DNA of 64,000 bases from Cohnella laeviribosi DSM 21336 (GCF_000378425.1 NZ_KB899815.1:1002-65001); one strand, 5' to 3'. Counted from the stretch's first letter, positions 16,238 through 25,625 are shown. The notes: a model not told the origin generated them from the sequence alone. Numbers and translations: made by a program.

Positions 16238-17761
16238 TCATTCCCGTTCCTGCCCCTGGCGATTCTCCCCTTCAGGGAGGTTAGGGCGTTCCGTATGTTC
16301 TATTATATCGCATTCTGTCGGCTGGGAAAAGTCGACGGGAAGCCAGACGATGAAGCGGCTCCCTTCGCCGAGCTTCGTCCGAACTTCCAGCGTAGCGTGG
16401 TGCATGTCGGCGATCCACTTGGCGATGGACAGCCCGAGTCCGGTGCCGGCCGTCTTGCCCCGCGATTCGTCCGCGCGGTAGAACCGGTCGAAGATGTGCG
16501 GCACCTCTTCCTTGCTCATGCCGATGCCGGTGTCCGCCACGACCAGTCCGACCTTGTCGCCCGAACGGACCGCTTCCAGCCTGACTTCGCCGGACGGCGT
16601 GTACTTGAATCCGTTCTCGATAAAAATAAACAGCAATTGCAGCAAATAATCGCGGTTGCCCTTTACCCATACGCCGTCGAGCGCATCGAGCGGTCCGACG
16701 ACCCATTCCGCTTTCCGCGGCAAAAATGCCGCGCGCCGGGCCGCTTCCTCCGCAAGCGGACGCAGCGACAGACGTTCCATCGGCATGGTGTAGCCGGCAT
16801 CCGCCCTCGCCAGCGCAAGCATATCGTTAACCAGGCGGCTCATCCGCCGGGCTTCGTCGGCAATATCGTGGATCGCTTCCTTCGACAGCTGTTCGCGTTC
16901 CTCCGCGGTCAGGGGAGCGCCTTCCGCCTGGCCGCCTTCGCCGCCCCATATTTTGGCGAGAAAATCGACGTTGCCGCGGATGGTCGTAAGCGGCGTGCGC
17001 AGCTCGTGGGACGCGTCGGAAACGAATCGCCGCTGCGCCGCAATGGATTCTTCCAGCTCCTTGTACGCGCGCTCCAGCCGTTCGAGCATATGATTGAGCG
17101 TCCTCCGGAGCCGCCCGATCTCGTCCTGGCTGTCGCCGGGAATCCGGGTGCTCAGATCGGATCCGCTTTGAATCCGTTCGGCCGCGGCCGTCACTTCTTC
17201 GATCGGCTGCAGCGCCTTGCGCGACAGGAACATGCCGAGCGCAAACGCCACCAGGACGCCGGCCAGGCCCGACAGCCACAAGATTTGGCGCAGCAGCGCC
17301 AGCATCGCCTCCTCCTTGCCCATGTACGAAGCGATCTGAATCAGGCCGATTTTGTTGCCTGCCAAGTCGTAAACCGGCTTTTCCAGAATGTAAAAAGGTT
17401 CGTTGTCGATTTTGTATGACAAAAAACGATATTGAAACTTCAAGTCGCTTAGCGCCGGATACGGAAATTCATAGGTGAGCAAATTCGTGGTTTTGTCGCT
17501 CACCACGCCGCTCTCGTTTTCGATGTAGCTCACCAATTGCGCAAAGATCGTCGAGCGGTCAAACCGGTTCGAAGTTCGCAGCCCCAGCGAAAAATCGGGA
17601 AAGGCGCCTACCCGAAATTCGCCTGCAACGTCCCATAGGCGGTTTTTCAAATCCTGCATGGTATTATGGTACACCACATAATAAACCAAAAATCCGAACG
17701 CCACCATCGTTAAGGCGAGCAAACTCGTATACCAAAGCGTCAGGCGAAGGCGGATGGACAT
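16238..17761 (-). CDS. Membrane sensor histidine kinase with HAMP domain
   Basis: A 507-residue sensor. A first membrane helix lies at about 10-30, an extracytoplasmic domain of about 125 residues follows, then a second helix (158-179), a HAMP linker (180-232), the phosphoacceptor H252 in [10 protein letters not shown], and an ATP-binding domain with [10 protein letters not shown] and [10 protein letters not shown]. The gene starts 3 bp after the response regulator stop, so the two form one unit. The neighbouring upstream gene is htrA, which suggests an envelope or secretion-stress sensor by analogy with B. subtilis CssS, but the sensor domain is not clearly that of CssS. Confidence 0.93.
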   Translation of the reverse strand: MSIRLRLTLWYTSLLALTMVAFGFLVYYVVYHNTMQDLKNRLWDVAGEFRVGAFPDFSLGLRTSNRFDRSTIFAQLVSYIENESGVVSDKTTNLLTYEFPYPALSDLKFQYRFLSYKIDNEPFYILEKPVYDLAGNKIGLIQIASYMGKEEAMLALLRQILWLSGLAGVLVAFALGMFLSRKALQPIEEVTAAAERIQSGSDLSTRIPGDSQDEIGRLRRTLNHMLERLERAYKELEESIAAQRRFVSDASHELRTPLTTIRGNVDFLAKIWGGEGGQAEGAPLTAEEREQLSKEAIHDIADEARRMSRLVNDMLALARADAGYTMPMERLSLRPLAEEAARRAAFLPRKAEWVVGPLDALDGVWVKGNRDYLLQLLFIFIENGFKYTPSGEVRLEAVRSGDKVGLVVADTGIGMSKEEVPHIFDRFYRADESRGKTAGTGLGLSIAKWIADMHHATLEVRTKLGEGSRFIVWLPVDFSQPTECDIIEHTERPNLPEGENRQGQERE

Positions 17762-17764
17762 AGC

Positions 17765-18451
17765 CTAGTTGTCTCCTTTCAGGACGTACCCCGCACCTCT
17801 CACCGTCTGAATGAGCCGGCTGCCGCCGTGTTCCTCGAGTTTTTGCCGCAGCATCGCCACGTAAACCTCCAAGACGTTCGATTCGCCGCTGTAATCATAG
17901 CCCCAGATGCGTTCCATGATTTGATCGCGGGAGAGCACCCGCTTCGGATTTTGCATAAAAAAATGCAGCAGGTCGAATTCCTTGGCTGTCAATTCGATGC
18001 GTTTGTCGCCGCGGATCACTTCGCGGGAGTCGACGTCCAGCAGCAGGTCGGCGTAGCGGAGCTGGCGGCTCTCCTCCACCTGCTCCGGGTTGCGCCGAAG
18101 CAGCGCCCTTACCCGCGCGTTCAGCTCCTCCAGGGCAAACGGCTTGATCAGATAATCGTCGGCGCCCAGATCAAGGCCTTTGACGCGGTCCTGCACGTCG
18201 TCCTTTGCGGTGAGCATCAAAATCGGGGATTGGATCCCCGCCGCGCGCAGGCGTCGGCACACTTCCCACCCGTCCAGCTGCGGCATCATCACGTCGAGGA
18301 TGACCAGATCGGCATGGCGGCCGAGCAGCACCCTAAGTCCTTCCTGCCCGTTGGAAGCGGTCGTCACTTCATACCCTTCGAACGCCAGGCTTCGGCGCAG
18401 CAGGGAGGTGATTTTCTCATCATCATCGATCACAACGATATGCGGTCTCAT
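17765..18451 (-). CDS. OmpR/PhoB-family response regulator
   Basis: A 228-residue regulator with a receiver domain (acidic pocket IDDDEK at 8-13, phosphoacceptor D53 in LVILDVMMP, lysine of LTAKDD) and a C-terminal winged helix (ELTAKEFDLLHFFMQNP ... YVAMLRQKLE). It is paired with the histidine kinase immediately downstream. The htrA gene lies upstream on the same strand, separated by a terminator, so it may be a target rather than part of the operon. Confidence 0.95.
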   Translation of the reverse strand: MRPHIVVIDDDEKITSLLRRSLAFEGYEVTTASNGQEGLRVLLGRHADLVILDVMMPQLDGWEVCRRLRAAGIQSPILMLTAKDDVQDRVKGLDLGADDYLIKPFALEELNARVRALLRRNPEQVEESRQLRYADLLLDVDSREVIRGDKRIELTAKEFDLLHFFMQNPKRVLSRDQIMERIWGYDYSGESNVLEVYVAMLRQKLEEHGGSRLIQTVRGAGYVLKGDN

Positions 18452-18487
18452 GGCGGACTCCTCTCTGAATTCGTCTATCGGACAACT

Positions 18488-18523
18488 TAAAACAAAAGGA
18501 CAGCCGCGGTAGACTGCCCTTTT
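18488..18523 (-). terminator. Terminator between htrA and the two-component genes
   Basis: A 10-bp stem AAAAGGGCAG/CTGTCCTTTT on the minus strand with a 10-nt loop and a short T-rich tail, 14 bp past the htrA stop. Confidence 0.65.
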
Positions 18524-18536
18524 GCGCGATTCTTTC

Positions 18537-20174
18537 TTACTCTGCGGACTGCTGCGTCTTTTCGTACTCGTTCCTGTCGCCGATCGTGACGGTCAAATCC
18601 AACTTTTTGCCGCCCCGGACGATGTTGAGGGTGATCTTGTCGCCGACTTTCTTGCTTTTGATGACTTTGATCATCTCGTCCGGCGTCTTGTAGGACTTGC
18701 CGTCGATGCCGGTAATGACGTCGTATTGGCGCAGGTCCCCTTTGTACGCAGGGGAGTTGTACAAGACTTCTCTTACAAGCGCGCCGTCCGTGCTGTCAAG
18801 ACCGAGCTGTTTGGCGGTGCTTTCCGTCAGCTCCTGCAGGCTCGCGCCGATAAACGGCTCCGGTTCCTTCGGAATTTCCGTATTGGTCTTCAGGTTTTCC
18901 AGCACTTCGCTGATCGTGCTCGTCGGAATCGCGAAGCCGATGCCCTGCGCTTCCGAGCTGACCGCCGTGTTGATGCCGATGACTTCGCCGTTCAGATTCA
19001 GCAGCGGACCGCCCGAGTTGCCGGGGTTGATCGAAGCGTCGGTTTGCAGCAGATGCTTGTATTCGCGCGTGCCGTTGCTGTCCGGGATGCTGATCTCGCG
19101 CTCGTTGGAGCTGAGCACGCCGACCGTTACCGTATGGTCGAAGCCGTACGGGTTGCCGATGGCTACGACCCAATCGCCCATGTTGACCGCGTTGGAGTCG
19201 CCCAGCTTCAGCGTCGGGAAATTGCTGCCTTCGATCTTCAGAACCGCAAGGTCCAGATCGTAGCTGGAGCCGAGCAGCTTCGCCTTGAACGGCTCTTCGT
19301 ATCCGTTGACGGTCACCCTGATTTCGGAAGCGCCGTCGATCACGTGCTCATTGGTCAAAATATAGCCGGTCGAGTCAAAGATGAATCCGGAGCCCATTCC
19401 CGTTTCCTGGAGCGAATTGCCGCCGTCGCCTTGGTAATTCGGCTCTTCGCCGAAAAATTGGCGGAAGAACGGATCGTCGAACAAGCTGTTGCCCGACCGG
19501 GATTGCACGTTGGCATACGTTTCGATCTTGACGACGGCCGGACTTGCCTGCTCGAAAATTTGCGCGATATTGTTCGGCCGGACGACGTCCGCCACATTGC
19601 TGGCTTTGCCGCTTGTCGTCTTCGCCGATTCAGAGGAGCCGGAAGTCTCGCTCGTCGAGGCGGTCAGCGCCTTGCCGCCGAACCAGTTGTAGCGGTCCGC
19701 CGAGAACATCAAGCCGCCCACCACCAGCACGCCGACCATAAACGAAGCGAACATCGCCAGAAACGGCGAACGGCGGCGCTTCGTTGTCACGTCCCAGTTG
19801 CGTCCTCCCGAGACGGTAAACGGCCGGTAATCGCGGCTTACCGGAACCGGGTGCCGCTGCTCGCCGTCGCCGTTACCGCCGCTGCCGCTGCCGAAACCGG
19901 CCGATGCGCCTTGAGAAAACGGCCCGTACGTAAAGGCGCTCGAGCCGGAAGGATTCGACGAATCTTCCGAACCGGAGCCGCTCAGGCCGCCGTAATCGCC
20001 GCCGGAAGCCGAAGCGCCGTATCCGTTGGAACTGTACGGACGAAATACCGTTTCCCCGTTCTCTTCCGCATTTTCTGCCGAAATCTCTTTGGCCTCGTTG
20101 TGCGCACCGGACGCCTCTTCGCGTCCATATCGAAATCCGAACAAATCGTCGGTTTTTCTGTTTTGATCGTCCAT
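18537..20174 (-). CDS. htrA: HtrA-like membrane-anchored serine protease
   Basis: A 545-residue DegP/HtrA protein. It has an unusually long cytoplasmic N-terminus (about 135 residues, rich in Gly and Ser from residue 50), one membrane anchor at about 138-158, then an exported trypsin-like domain with catalytic triad H277 (TNEHVID), D308 (DLDLAVLK) and S387 (NPGNSGGP). A single PDZ domain follows from about residue 440. HtrA degrades or refolds misfolded exported proteins. It sits next to a two-component system, as expected for a secretion-stress circuit. An AAGGAGGA ribosome site precedes the ATG. Confidence 0.94.
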   Translation of the reverse strand: MDDQNRKTDDLFGFRYGREEASGAHNEAKEISAENAEENGETVFRPYSSNGYGASASGGDYGGLSGSGSEDSSNPSGSSAFTYGPFSQGASAGFGSGSGGNGDGEQRHPVPVSRDYRPFTVSGGRNWDVTTKRRRSPFLAMFASFMVGVLVVGGLMFSADRYNWFGGKALTASTSETSGSSESAKTTSGKASNVADVVRPNNIAQIFEQASPAVVKIETYANVQSRSGNSLFDDPFFRQFFGEEPNYQGDGGNSLQETGMGSGFIFDSTGYILTNEHVIDGASEIRVTVNGYEEPFKAKLLGSSYDLDLAVLKIEGSNFPTLKLGDSNAVNMGDWVVAIGNPYGFDHTVTVGVLSSNEREISIPDSNGTREYKHLLQTDASINPGNSGGPLLNLNGEVIGINTAVSSEAQGIGFAIPTSTISEVLENLKTNTEIPKEPEPFIGASLQELTESTAKQLGLDSTDGALVREVLYNSPAYKGDLRQYDVITGIDGKSYKTPDEMIKVIKSKKVGDKITLNIVRGGKKLDLTVTIGDRNEYEKTQQSAE

Positions 20175-20382
20175 AGCCCATTCCTCCTTGTTGAAATTCG
20201 CGGTGCTTATCTTAACCGCTGCGCCGCATCTCTCGTATGCTTCTATCTTCGTCTGATTTCCTTAAAACTATATTAAAACGAAATGAATTCGAATTAAATC
20301 TTCAATAGGCAAAATGGGCAAAATCATCGTCAGCCTCTATCTCTGTTCGGCAGCATGCCGCACAGTGAAGCGCAGGCGAGTC

Positions 20383-20570
20383 CAATTGCCTTCTCAGCAC
20401 TTAAATCCAAAAAACCAGTCCAACTCCGTTTTGTAGTTGCCTTCTACGCAACTGCAGGCTATCTCATCCGTTCCCCCGAGCCCAAAACAGGATGCAATTG
20501 CCTTTTCGGCACTTAATCGGGGCCATCTGCACAAAACGGCCCTGCAATTGCAGAAAAAGCAACTGCAGGG
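20383..20570. repeat. Cluster of CAATTGCCTT / GCAACTGCAG intergenic repeats
   Basis: Four related elements lie between htrA and the yugN-like gene. CAATTGCCTTCTCAGCACTT at 20383 and CAATTGCCTTTTCGGCACTT at about 20495 are near copies; GTTGCCTTCTACGCAACTGC (about 20436) and CTGCAATTGCAG...GCAACTGCAG (20542-20569) are inverted-repeat variants. CTGCAATTGCAG is a perfect palindrome. The remainder of 20175-20708 holds only the htrA leader and no gene that can be supported. Confidence 0.7.
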
Positions 20571-20708
20571 CTCCACCGTCCGTGTAAAACGACTGCGCCG
20601 CCTTGTCCGGACACACCCGTTTTCGCGAATTCCATACGGAAGCCGATAAGCAGGCATCTTAAACGCGGACCCGCGGGCTTCCGGCTGCCGAGGCGATCGC
20701 TATAAGAC

Positions 20709-21122
20709 TTACCCCGGATCGCGAGATTCGATTTCCCGCAGCCGTTCGCGCGCTTTTTCGATCCATTCCGGCTCGATGTCCGCGTCGCGGTCGGCAGGAT
20801 CGGAAAATTGGTCAAACATCGCTCCGAACGTCCGGGGCTGCGCTTCCGGATCCAAGCCTTCATTGTAAACATGCTTGAGCACAAAAGGCTCACCGAATTG
20901 AATCTTCGCGTTGATATCTTCCGTCTCGCTGTCCAAATTGCCGCTGGTCACGGAAAAGGGCAAACGAAGCCACACTTTTTCCGCATCGTCCAGCGCGCAG
21001 TCGAACGAGCCGTGCCGATAATCCCAATTGCCGCTTAGCGTAAAGCCCTTGCCGGCCAGTTCGCGCTCTGCCGAGGCATATTCTCGAATCTGTCCGGTCA
21101 AACGGGAAGAGATGGCGTACAT
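20709..21122 (-). CDS. YugN-like protein
   Basis: A 137-residue soluble protein resembling B. subtilis YugN-like proteins, a family of unknown function: a conserved N-terminal strand-rich region (GNWDYRHGSFDCAL ... VWLRLPFSV) and FGEPFVLKHVYNEGLD near residue 78. It lacks a signal peptide. An extended -10 promoter lies only about 20 bp ahead of the start codon. The C-terminal 40 residues are acidic and probably helical. The link with the Lia genes upstream is positional only. Confidence 0.7.
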   Translation of the reverse strand: MYAISSRLTGQIREYASAERELAGKGFTLSGNWDYRHGSFDCALDDAEKVWLRLPFSVTSGNLDSETEDINAKIQFGEPFVLKHVYNEGLDPEAQPRTFGAMFDQFSDPADRDADIEPEWIEKARERLREIESRDPG

Positions 21123-21142
21123 GCGGGGACAACCCCTTTTTT

Positions 21143-21151
21143 ATTATAGCA
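21143..21151 (-). promoter_or_regulatory. Extended -10 promoter for the yugN-like gene
   Basis: The minus strand reads TGCTATAAT, an extended -10 element. A convincing -35 is not visible, which is acceptable for an extended -10 promoter. Confidence 0.5.
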
Positions 21152-21187
21152 TATCCGCAATCCGCCCGTTTTAACCGAAATGGAAGG

Positions 21188-21856
21188 TTATGAACGCACC
21201 CAACCTTTTCGGTGGGCGTAGATGGCAAGCTGCGTACGGTCTTCGACTTCGCACTTCATCAGCAGATTGCTGACATGGGTTTTGACCGTTTTGACGCTGA
21301 TGTGCAGTTCTTCGCCGATCTCCTTGTTGGACTTTCCTTCCGCAATGAGCAGCAGCACCTCGCGCTCGCGATCCGTAAGCCCGTCTCCGCCCTCGTCCAC
21401 CGTACGCTGCCGCAATCCCCGCGCAAGCGCCTGCGATACTTCTCCGCTCATGACCGGCATGCTCCGGGCGGCTCCCAGCAGCGCATAGATCAACTCGTCC
21501 GCTGAAACGCTTTTCAGCACATAGCTGACGGCGCCCGCTTCGATCGCTTCGACGACTTTGTCGTCCTCCAAAAAGCTGGTCAAAATCACGATGCGCAGTG
21601 ACGGCTCGATTTCCAAAAGCCTGCGCGTCGCTTCGACGCCGTCCATCTCCGGCATCATCAAATCCATCAACACCAGATCCGGCATCCGGCCGCCGTAGCC
21701 GCCCCGGGCCAGCGCCTTCACCGCCTCCGCTCCGCTTCCCGCCTCTCCGATCACTTCAAACCGGGAATCGAGCGACAAATACGTTTTCAGCCCCGCCCTG
21801 ACCATGGCATGATCATCGACGATCAGCACGGAATAACATTGGTTGTCCGCAGTCAT
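21188..21856 (-). CDS. liaR: LiaR-type response regulator (NarL/FixJ family)
   Basis: A 222-residue regulator with receiver domain (phosphoacceptor D65 in LVLMDLMMP) and a C-terminal LuxR-type helix-turn-helix (LTDREREVLLLIAEGKSNKEI). Its start overlaps the liaS stop by 4 bp (ATGA), showing translational coupling. The order liaF-liaS-liaR matches the LiaFSR cell-envelope stress system of Bacillus and VraSR of staphylococci, which responds to lipid II-binding antibiotics. Confidence 0.93.
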   Translation of the reverse strand: MTADNQCYSVLIVDDHAMVRAGLKTYLSLDSRFEVIGEAGSGAEAVKALARGGYGGRMPDLVLMDLMMPEMDGVEATRRLLEIEPSLRIVILTSFLEDDKVVEAIEAGAVSYVLKSVSADELIYALLGAARSMPVMSGEVSQALARGLRQRTVDEGGDGLTDREREVLLLIAEGKSNKEIGEELHISVKTVKTHVSNLLMKCEVEDRTQLAIYAHRKGWVRS

Positions 21857-22911
21857 GTGGCGCGAATCCCCTTTTCATTGTCATGTTCGTCCGGCATTTC
21901 CGCCGCAAAAATCGGAAACGAGACGCGAACGCAAGTCCCCGCGCCGGCCTTGGTCACGATTTCCGCATCTCCGCCCAGCTTCTGCGCGCGTTCCCGCATC
22001 GTCGACAGACCATGCCCTCCGGCCCGCACCTGGTCGTGGCGGAAGCCGCAGCCGTCGTCCTCGACCGAAAGCGTAACCTGCCTGTCGGTTGTGCCCAGCA
22101 GCAGCCTTACCGCCTTCGCCTCGGCATGTTTGACGACGTTCGCCATCGCTTCCTGAATGATGAGGAACAATTGATGCTCGATTGCCTCCGGAAGCCGCTG
22201 CTCAAGCTGCATCTCAAGCGTGCCCTGCAATCCGTTCTGGCGGCAGTAATCCGGAAACCAGCGGTTCAGCGCATCGGACAGCGTCCTTCCCTGAAGCTCC
22301 AGCGGACGAAGCTGGGCGATCAAGCCGCGCATCTGACGCTGAGCCATCGCCGACATGTCGATCAACTGCCGCATGACCTGTTCGGCTTGTTCCGGATTTT
22401 TCTTAAGCAGCATCGGCAGCGAAGACGCGGACATGTGCAACGCGAATAATTGCTGGCTAACCGTGTCGTGCAAATCCCGGGCCAGCCTTCTACGCTCTTC
22501 CAGCACGGCCGCTTCTTTGGACGTTCCCTCTTCCCGAACCTCCTGCTCCCCAAGCCGCTGCAGCAGCTTCAGCCGGTCTTCCAGCTTGGCCAGCATGCCG
22601 TTAAATTCGCTGTACGCCTCGGTAAACGCATCCGCCGATAGCTCCGGCAGACGCACGTTCCAATTGCCCGCCGCCGCCTGCTTCATCGCCAGCTGCAGCT
22701 GGTCGATTCTACGCTGCGTTCTCAGCCCGAGCCGGTACGCGAACGCAATGGACGCAACCAGAATCGCCGCCGCCCAGCCGATCCACCACTCCGAATCGGC
22801 TGCATCCCCTTTTTCCCAATGCAAAACAATGAACACAAACGACAGGATCGCCGATCCGGACGCCGCCGCGAAGATCGTCCATTCCCACTTGCTGCCCCGT
22901 ACAAGCCGCAT
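21853..22911 (-). CDS. liaS: LiaS-type sensor histidine kinase
   Basis: A 352-residue intramembrane-sensing kinase. Two membrane helices (about residues 10-32 and 42-62) are joined by a short outside loop, then a HAMP-like linker, the HisKA_3 histidine H148 in ARDLHDTVSQQ and the ATP-binding domain (EDDGCGF). With almost no external domain it probably depends on LiaF for signalling. The ATG at 22911 lies 5 bp after the liaF stop; an in-frame start further upstream would overlap liaF by about 70 bp and is less likely. Confidence 0.93.
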   Translation of the reverse strand: MRLVRGSKWEWTIFAAASGSAILSFVFIVLHWEKGDAADSEWWIGWAAAILVASIAFAYRLGLRTQRRIDQLQLAMKQAAAGNWNVRLPELSADAFTEAYSEFNGMLAKLEDRLKLLQRLGEQEVREEGTSKEAAVLEERRRLARDLHDTVSQQLFALHMSASSLPMLLKKNPEQAEQVMRQLIDMSAMAQRQMRGLIAQLRPLELQGRTLSDALNRWFPDYCRQNGLQGTLEMQLEQRLPEAIEHQLFLIIQEAMANVVKHAEAKAVRLLLGTTDRQVTLSVEDDGCGFRHDQVRAGGHGLSTMRERAQKLGGDAEIVTKAGAGTCVRVSFPIFAAEMPDEHDNEKGIRAT

Positions 22912-22916
22912 CCCGT

Positions 22917-24035
22917 TCAGCCCACCTTCGATACGCGGACATCGCCGATAAACGTGCTCACGACCAGCACGATTTGCTTGTCGCAATCCCGGTATCCCGG
23001 CGTTTCCACCGACACGTGGTTAAACAAGCCATCCCGCTTGTGCTCCAGCACCTTGACGTCGCCGATCAGGCAGTTGGACTCCACCCGCACGCCTACGGTA
23101 AAATCGTTCGGCACGAACACCTTGACGTCGCCGATAAACGAAGAGACGTTAATCCTCGTTTCGCCGTAAGGAATCTGGGCCCGCGTCAGGTCGATTCTCG
23201 TATCGCCGATAAAATGCGAGATATTCATCGGCCGCAGTTCGAAATAGCCGTCCCCGATATAAAAGTCGCCGATAAAGCGGCTGTAATTGTGACGGTCTCC
23301 GTGCCAGCAACCGTGATCTCTCCATTCATGCGGTCCAAATCCCTTCCATCCGTGAGGGCCGTAGCCTTTCCATCCGTGAGGGCCATATTTCTTCCACCCG
23401 TGCGGCCCATGTTCCTTCCACCCGTGATGCCCGTGATTCTTCCATCCATGCTGCCATTGGGAAGGCTCCTCCTGCTTGACATCCTGCTGCCAATTCGGAG
23501 CCGATTCCCGCTGGTTCTGTTGCCCGCTATCGGAAGGACGCGGAGGACTTTCCGGAGCAGGACCCGTTTCTTTGCCGCCAAACGATGGGTCGCCGTTCAA
23601 GCTGTCGTAAGTCGGCGGCGCGGGCGGCGGCCCCATCATGGACTCCGGCGGCGTCACCGGGTTCCATCCGCTGCGGTCCCAATCGTGCGGTCTTTTCGGT
23701 TTGTGGCCCCGAAAGATCAGCATAAGCCCGAACAGAATCAGCGCAAACGGTCCGATCCCCCGCAGGAGATCCCCAAACTCCCATTCGAACCAATCCAAAT
23801 TGCGTCCGAGGAAAAACACGCCGATCAAAATAATGAAGAAGTTCCACCAATACCCGCCTCTGGGCTGCATCAATAAGCCGTGAACGCCCACCAAGATCAC
23901 GAAGACCGGCCAGAAGGTTCGGGCCAAATCCCCGAAATCGACATCCAGCACGCCGATCTGGTCGAACAAAAAAACAACCCCGATACCGATCAGCACGATC
24001 CCCCAAAAGATACGCTGAAGCAGCGATTGCACCAT
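22917..24035 (-). CDS. liaF: LiaF-type membrane protein with octapeptide repeat
   Basis: A 372-residue protein. Residues 10-110 hold about four membrane helices, as in LiaF/VraT. The C-terminal third (from about 250) is the LiaF beta-rich domain, with recurrent FIGD motifs (RFIGDFYIG, SHFIGDTR, SFIGDVKVF, LIGDVKV, TFIGDVRV). In Bacillus LiaF inhibits LiaS in the absence of envelope stress. Between these parts lies a Pro-rich and then Trp/His/Gly-rich linker containing six copies of an eight-residue repeat (196-243), which is not part of the standard family. Confidence 0.9.
   Translation of the reverse strand: MVQSLLQRIFWGIVLIGIGVVFLFDQIGVLDVDFGDLARTFWPVFVILVGVHGLLMQPRGGYWWNFFIILIGVFFLGRNLDWFEWEFGDLLRGIGPFALILFGLMLIFRGHKPKRPHDWDRSGWNPVTPPESMMGPPPAPPTYDSLNGDPSFGGKETGPAPESPPRPSDSGQQNQRESAPNWQQDVKQEEPSQWQHGWKNHGHHGWKEHGPHGWKKYGPHGWKGYGPHGWKGFGPHEWRDHGCWHGDRHNYSRFIGDFYIGDGYFELRPMNISHFIGDTRIDLTRAQIPYGETRINVSSFIGDVKVFVPNDFTVGVRVESNCLIGDVKVLEHKRDGLFNHVSVETPGYRDCDKQIVLVVSTFIGDVRVSKVG
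23307..23450 (-). repeat. Six 24-bp units coding for the HGWKxxGP repeat in LiaF
   Basis: Residues 196-243 of LiaF consist of six consecutive octapeptides of the form H-G-W-K-x-(H/Y/F)-G-(P/H). The last copy is degenerate (HEWRDHGC). At the DNA level the units are clearly related, which points to expansion by slippage or unequal recombination. Confidence 0.9.
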
Positions 24036-24201
24036 GATAGCCAGCCTCCGTCGTACTCGTTATGAACTCGCCTCGTTTACGAAATGATCGTACACAGCTT
24101 CATTATAACGAATCGCGCCAAGCCGCCATAGCTGCGCGGGGCGGAACGCGGGCTCGGTCCAGGGACGGAGAAGCAGGACCCCGGCGAAATGCGCAATAAA
24201 T

Positions 24202-24246
24202 AACCGACAGCTTTCACCTTCCGGAAAAGGTCGAACGCTGTCGGTT
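24202..24246 (-). terminator. Hairpin after the sigma factor gene
   Basis: AACCGACAGC (24202-24211) pairs perfectly with GCTGTCGGTT (24237-24246). The tail on the minus strand is A+T-rich but not a pure T-run. Confidence 0.5.
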
Positions 24247-24260
24247 TGACCGGATCGAGG

Positions 24261-24791
24261 CTATGTACTTCTCGGTTGCTCTTGGTTCTGGGCCTTGACT
24301 TTCGCTTTTCCTCGATGAATGCGCGCCTTGACCGTGCCGACCGGCACATCCAGGGCAGCCGCAATTTCATCGTCTTTGAAACCGTAATAAAACTTGTAAA
24401 GCAGCAGCGTCCGGGTTGCCGGGTCCAGCCGCCCCAGCACGTCGGACAATTCTGCTATCAGCTCCGGGCCGTGATAGGAATGAGATACGTGCTCGTACTC
24501 CTCGCAATTGTCAGCCAGCCACTCGGATCGGCGCGCGCGATTGGCATTGGAGGCCAAATTCGAAGCGATCGTTTTCGCCCATGGAATGAGCTTGCGGCTC
24601 TCCCTCAGGGTGTCATATTTCTCCAAAATTCGAACCCACGCCTCCTGAACGACATCCCCCGCATCGTTTTTGTCATACAGTCGGCTTCGGGCAGCCTTCA
24701 ACATTTGTCGGTACAGTTCCTCAAGCATTTCTTCTTCCATAACGGCATTGCCCGGAAATGCTGAATCTCGCAGGAAGTACGTCATGGCCAA
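24261..24791 (-). CDS. ECF-type RNA polymerase sigma factor
   Basis: A 176-residue sigma-70 family protein with region 2 (about 25-85, DAGDVVQEAWVRILEKYDTL ... IPWAKTIASNLASN) and region 4 (about 118-168, LDPATRTLLLYKFYYGFKDDEIAAALDVPVGTVKARIHRG). No anti-sigma gene is adjacent; the 3D-domain gene lies upstream and liaF downstream. The start may be the TTG at 24791, which has GAGGAG at 6 bp, or the ATG at 24785. The terminal Pro-Arg-Ser-Thr tail is short. The regulon cannot be predicted from the window. Confidence 0.88.
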   Translation of the reverse strand: MAMTYFLRDSAFPGNAVMEEEMLEELYRQMLKAARSRLYDKNDAGDVVQEAWVRILEKYDTLRESRKLIPWAKTIASNLASNANRARRSEWLADNCEEYEHVSHSYHGPELIAELSDVLGRLDPATRTLLLYKFYYGFKDDEIAAALDVPVGTVKARIHRGKAKVKAQNQEQPRST

Positions 24792-24869
24792 CGGTCACTC
24801 CTCGGAGAATACGTTTCCACTTTTCTCCATTGTACCATATTCGCGTCTTGAGGAGAATAATTTCCAATT

Positions 24870-25625
24870 TTACTTCCCGGAATTCGACAATTTTTTATCC
24901 GAACCGATAGTGCCCAAAACCGGAACGCCTTCGGGAGAAAAAGCGCGACCCGCTTTTCCGGCGGAGACGAATTGGCTCCAAGCCTCAAGCATCGATTCGG
25001 TCGCTTTGCCTTTTCCCCGATAGATGACCTGCACATCGACCGTTCTTTTTCCCCATTCCCGGAACACCTGACGGGTCGAAGGAAAATACAAATCGATTTT
25101 ATAGCCTTTGATCCGCGATCCGGTATCGGCAACCAGTCCGTAGCCGTAGCCGGGAATGAACAAGAGCGTGCCAATTGGGAACAGTTTCGGATCGGCCGCG
25201 ATGGTCGATACGTGGCCTCTTCGAACCTTCACGCCGGAAAAGGTGATGCCGTATTGCGGGTGGCCCGGCCGCTTGCCGGTGGATTCGAATCCCGCCGTAT
25301 ATCCCGTCGCGACAACCCGCACCGTTTGGGCGGCGGAAGCCGGTCGGACGGTATCCGTCTCCGGATTCCGCACGGCAGAGGCCGGACGGGAACGTTCTCC
25401 GGGAGACGGTTGCCTGCGTTTGGAAGCCTCCGGAAGTTCAGGCTCTGCGCCAACCGCAGCCGGCAGCGCAATGGCCCGCTCATCATCCGATTCGGCCAGC
25501 GCCGGAACCTGGTCCGCCGCGCTTAAGGCGCACGCAGCCGGCGTGCCCAGCAGCGCAAAGCTTACGGCCAGCGCCGTCCCGCGCCGAATCCAGCCTTTCG
25601 GGGATACAAAAAAACTTGCTGACAT
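24870..25625 (-). CDS. Secreted 3D-domain cell-wall protein
   Basis: A 251-residue exported protein with a signal peptide ([20 protein letters not shown] ... cleavage near ACALSAA), a variable Pro/Ser-rich linker, and a C-terminal 3D domain. The three aspartates that name the domain are in [14 protein letters not shown] and KIDLYF. 3D domains occur in B. subtilis YuiC-type and YocH/YabE-type cell-wall enzymes and have a lytic transglycosylase-like double-psi barrel. The ATG at 25625 is preceded by AGAGGTG at 8 bp. It may remodel peptidoglycan during growth or spore germination. Confidence 0.85.
   Translation of the reverse strand: MSASFFVSPKGWIRRGTALAVSFALLGTPAACALSAADQVPALAESDDERAIALPAAVGAEPELPEASKRRQPSPGERSRPASAVRNPETDTVRPASAAQTVRVVATGYTAGFESTGKRPGHPQYGITFSGVKVRRGHVSTIAADPKLFPIGTLLFIPGYGYGLVADTGSRIKGYKIDLYFPSTRQVFREWGKRTVDVQVIYRGKGKATESMLEAWSQFVSAGKAGRAFSPEGVPVLGTIGSDKKLSNSGK

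Noticed and set aside
20394-20657. Open frames across the htrA-yugN gap
   Set aside because: They run through the palindromic repeats and have no ribosome site or similarity to known proteins.
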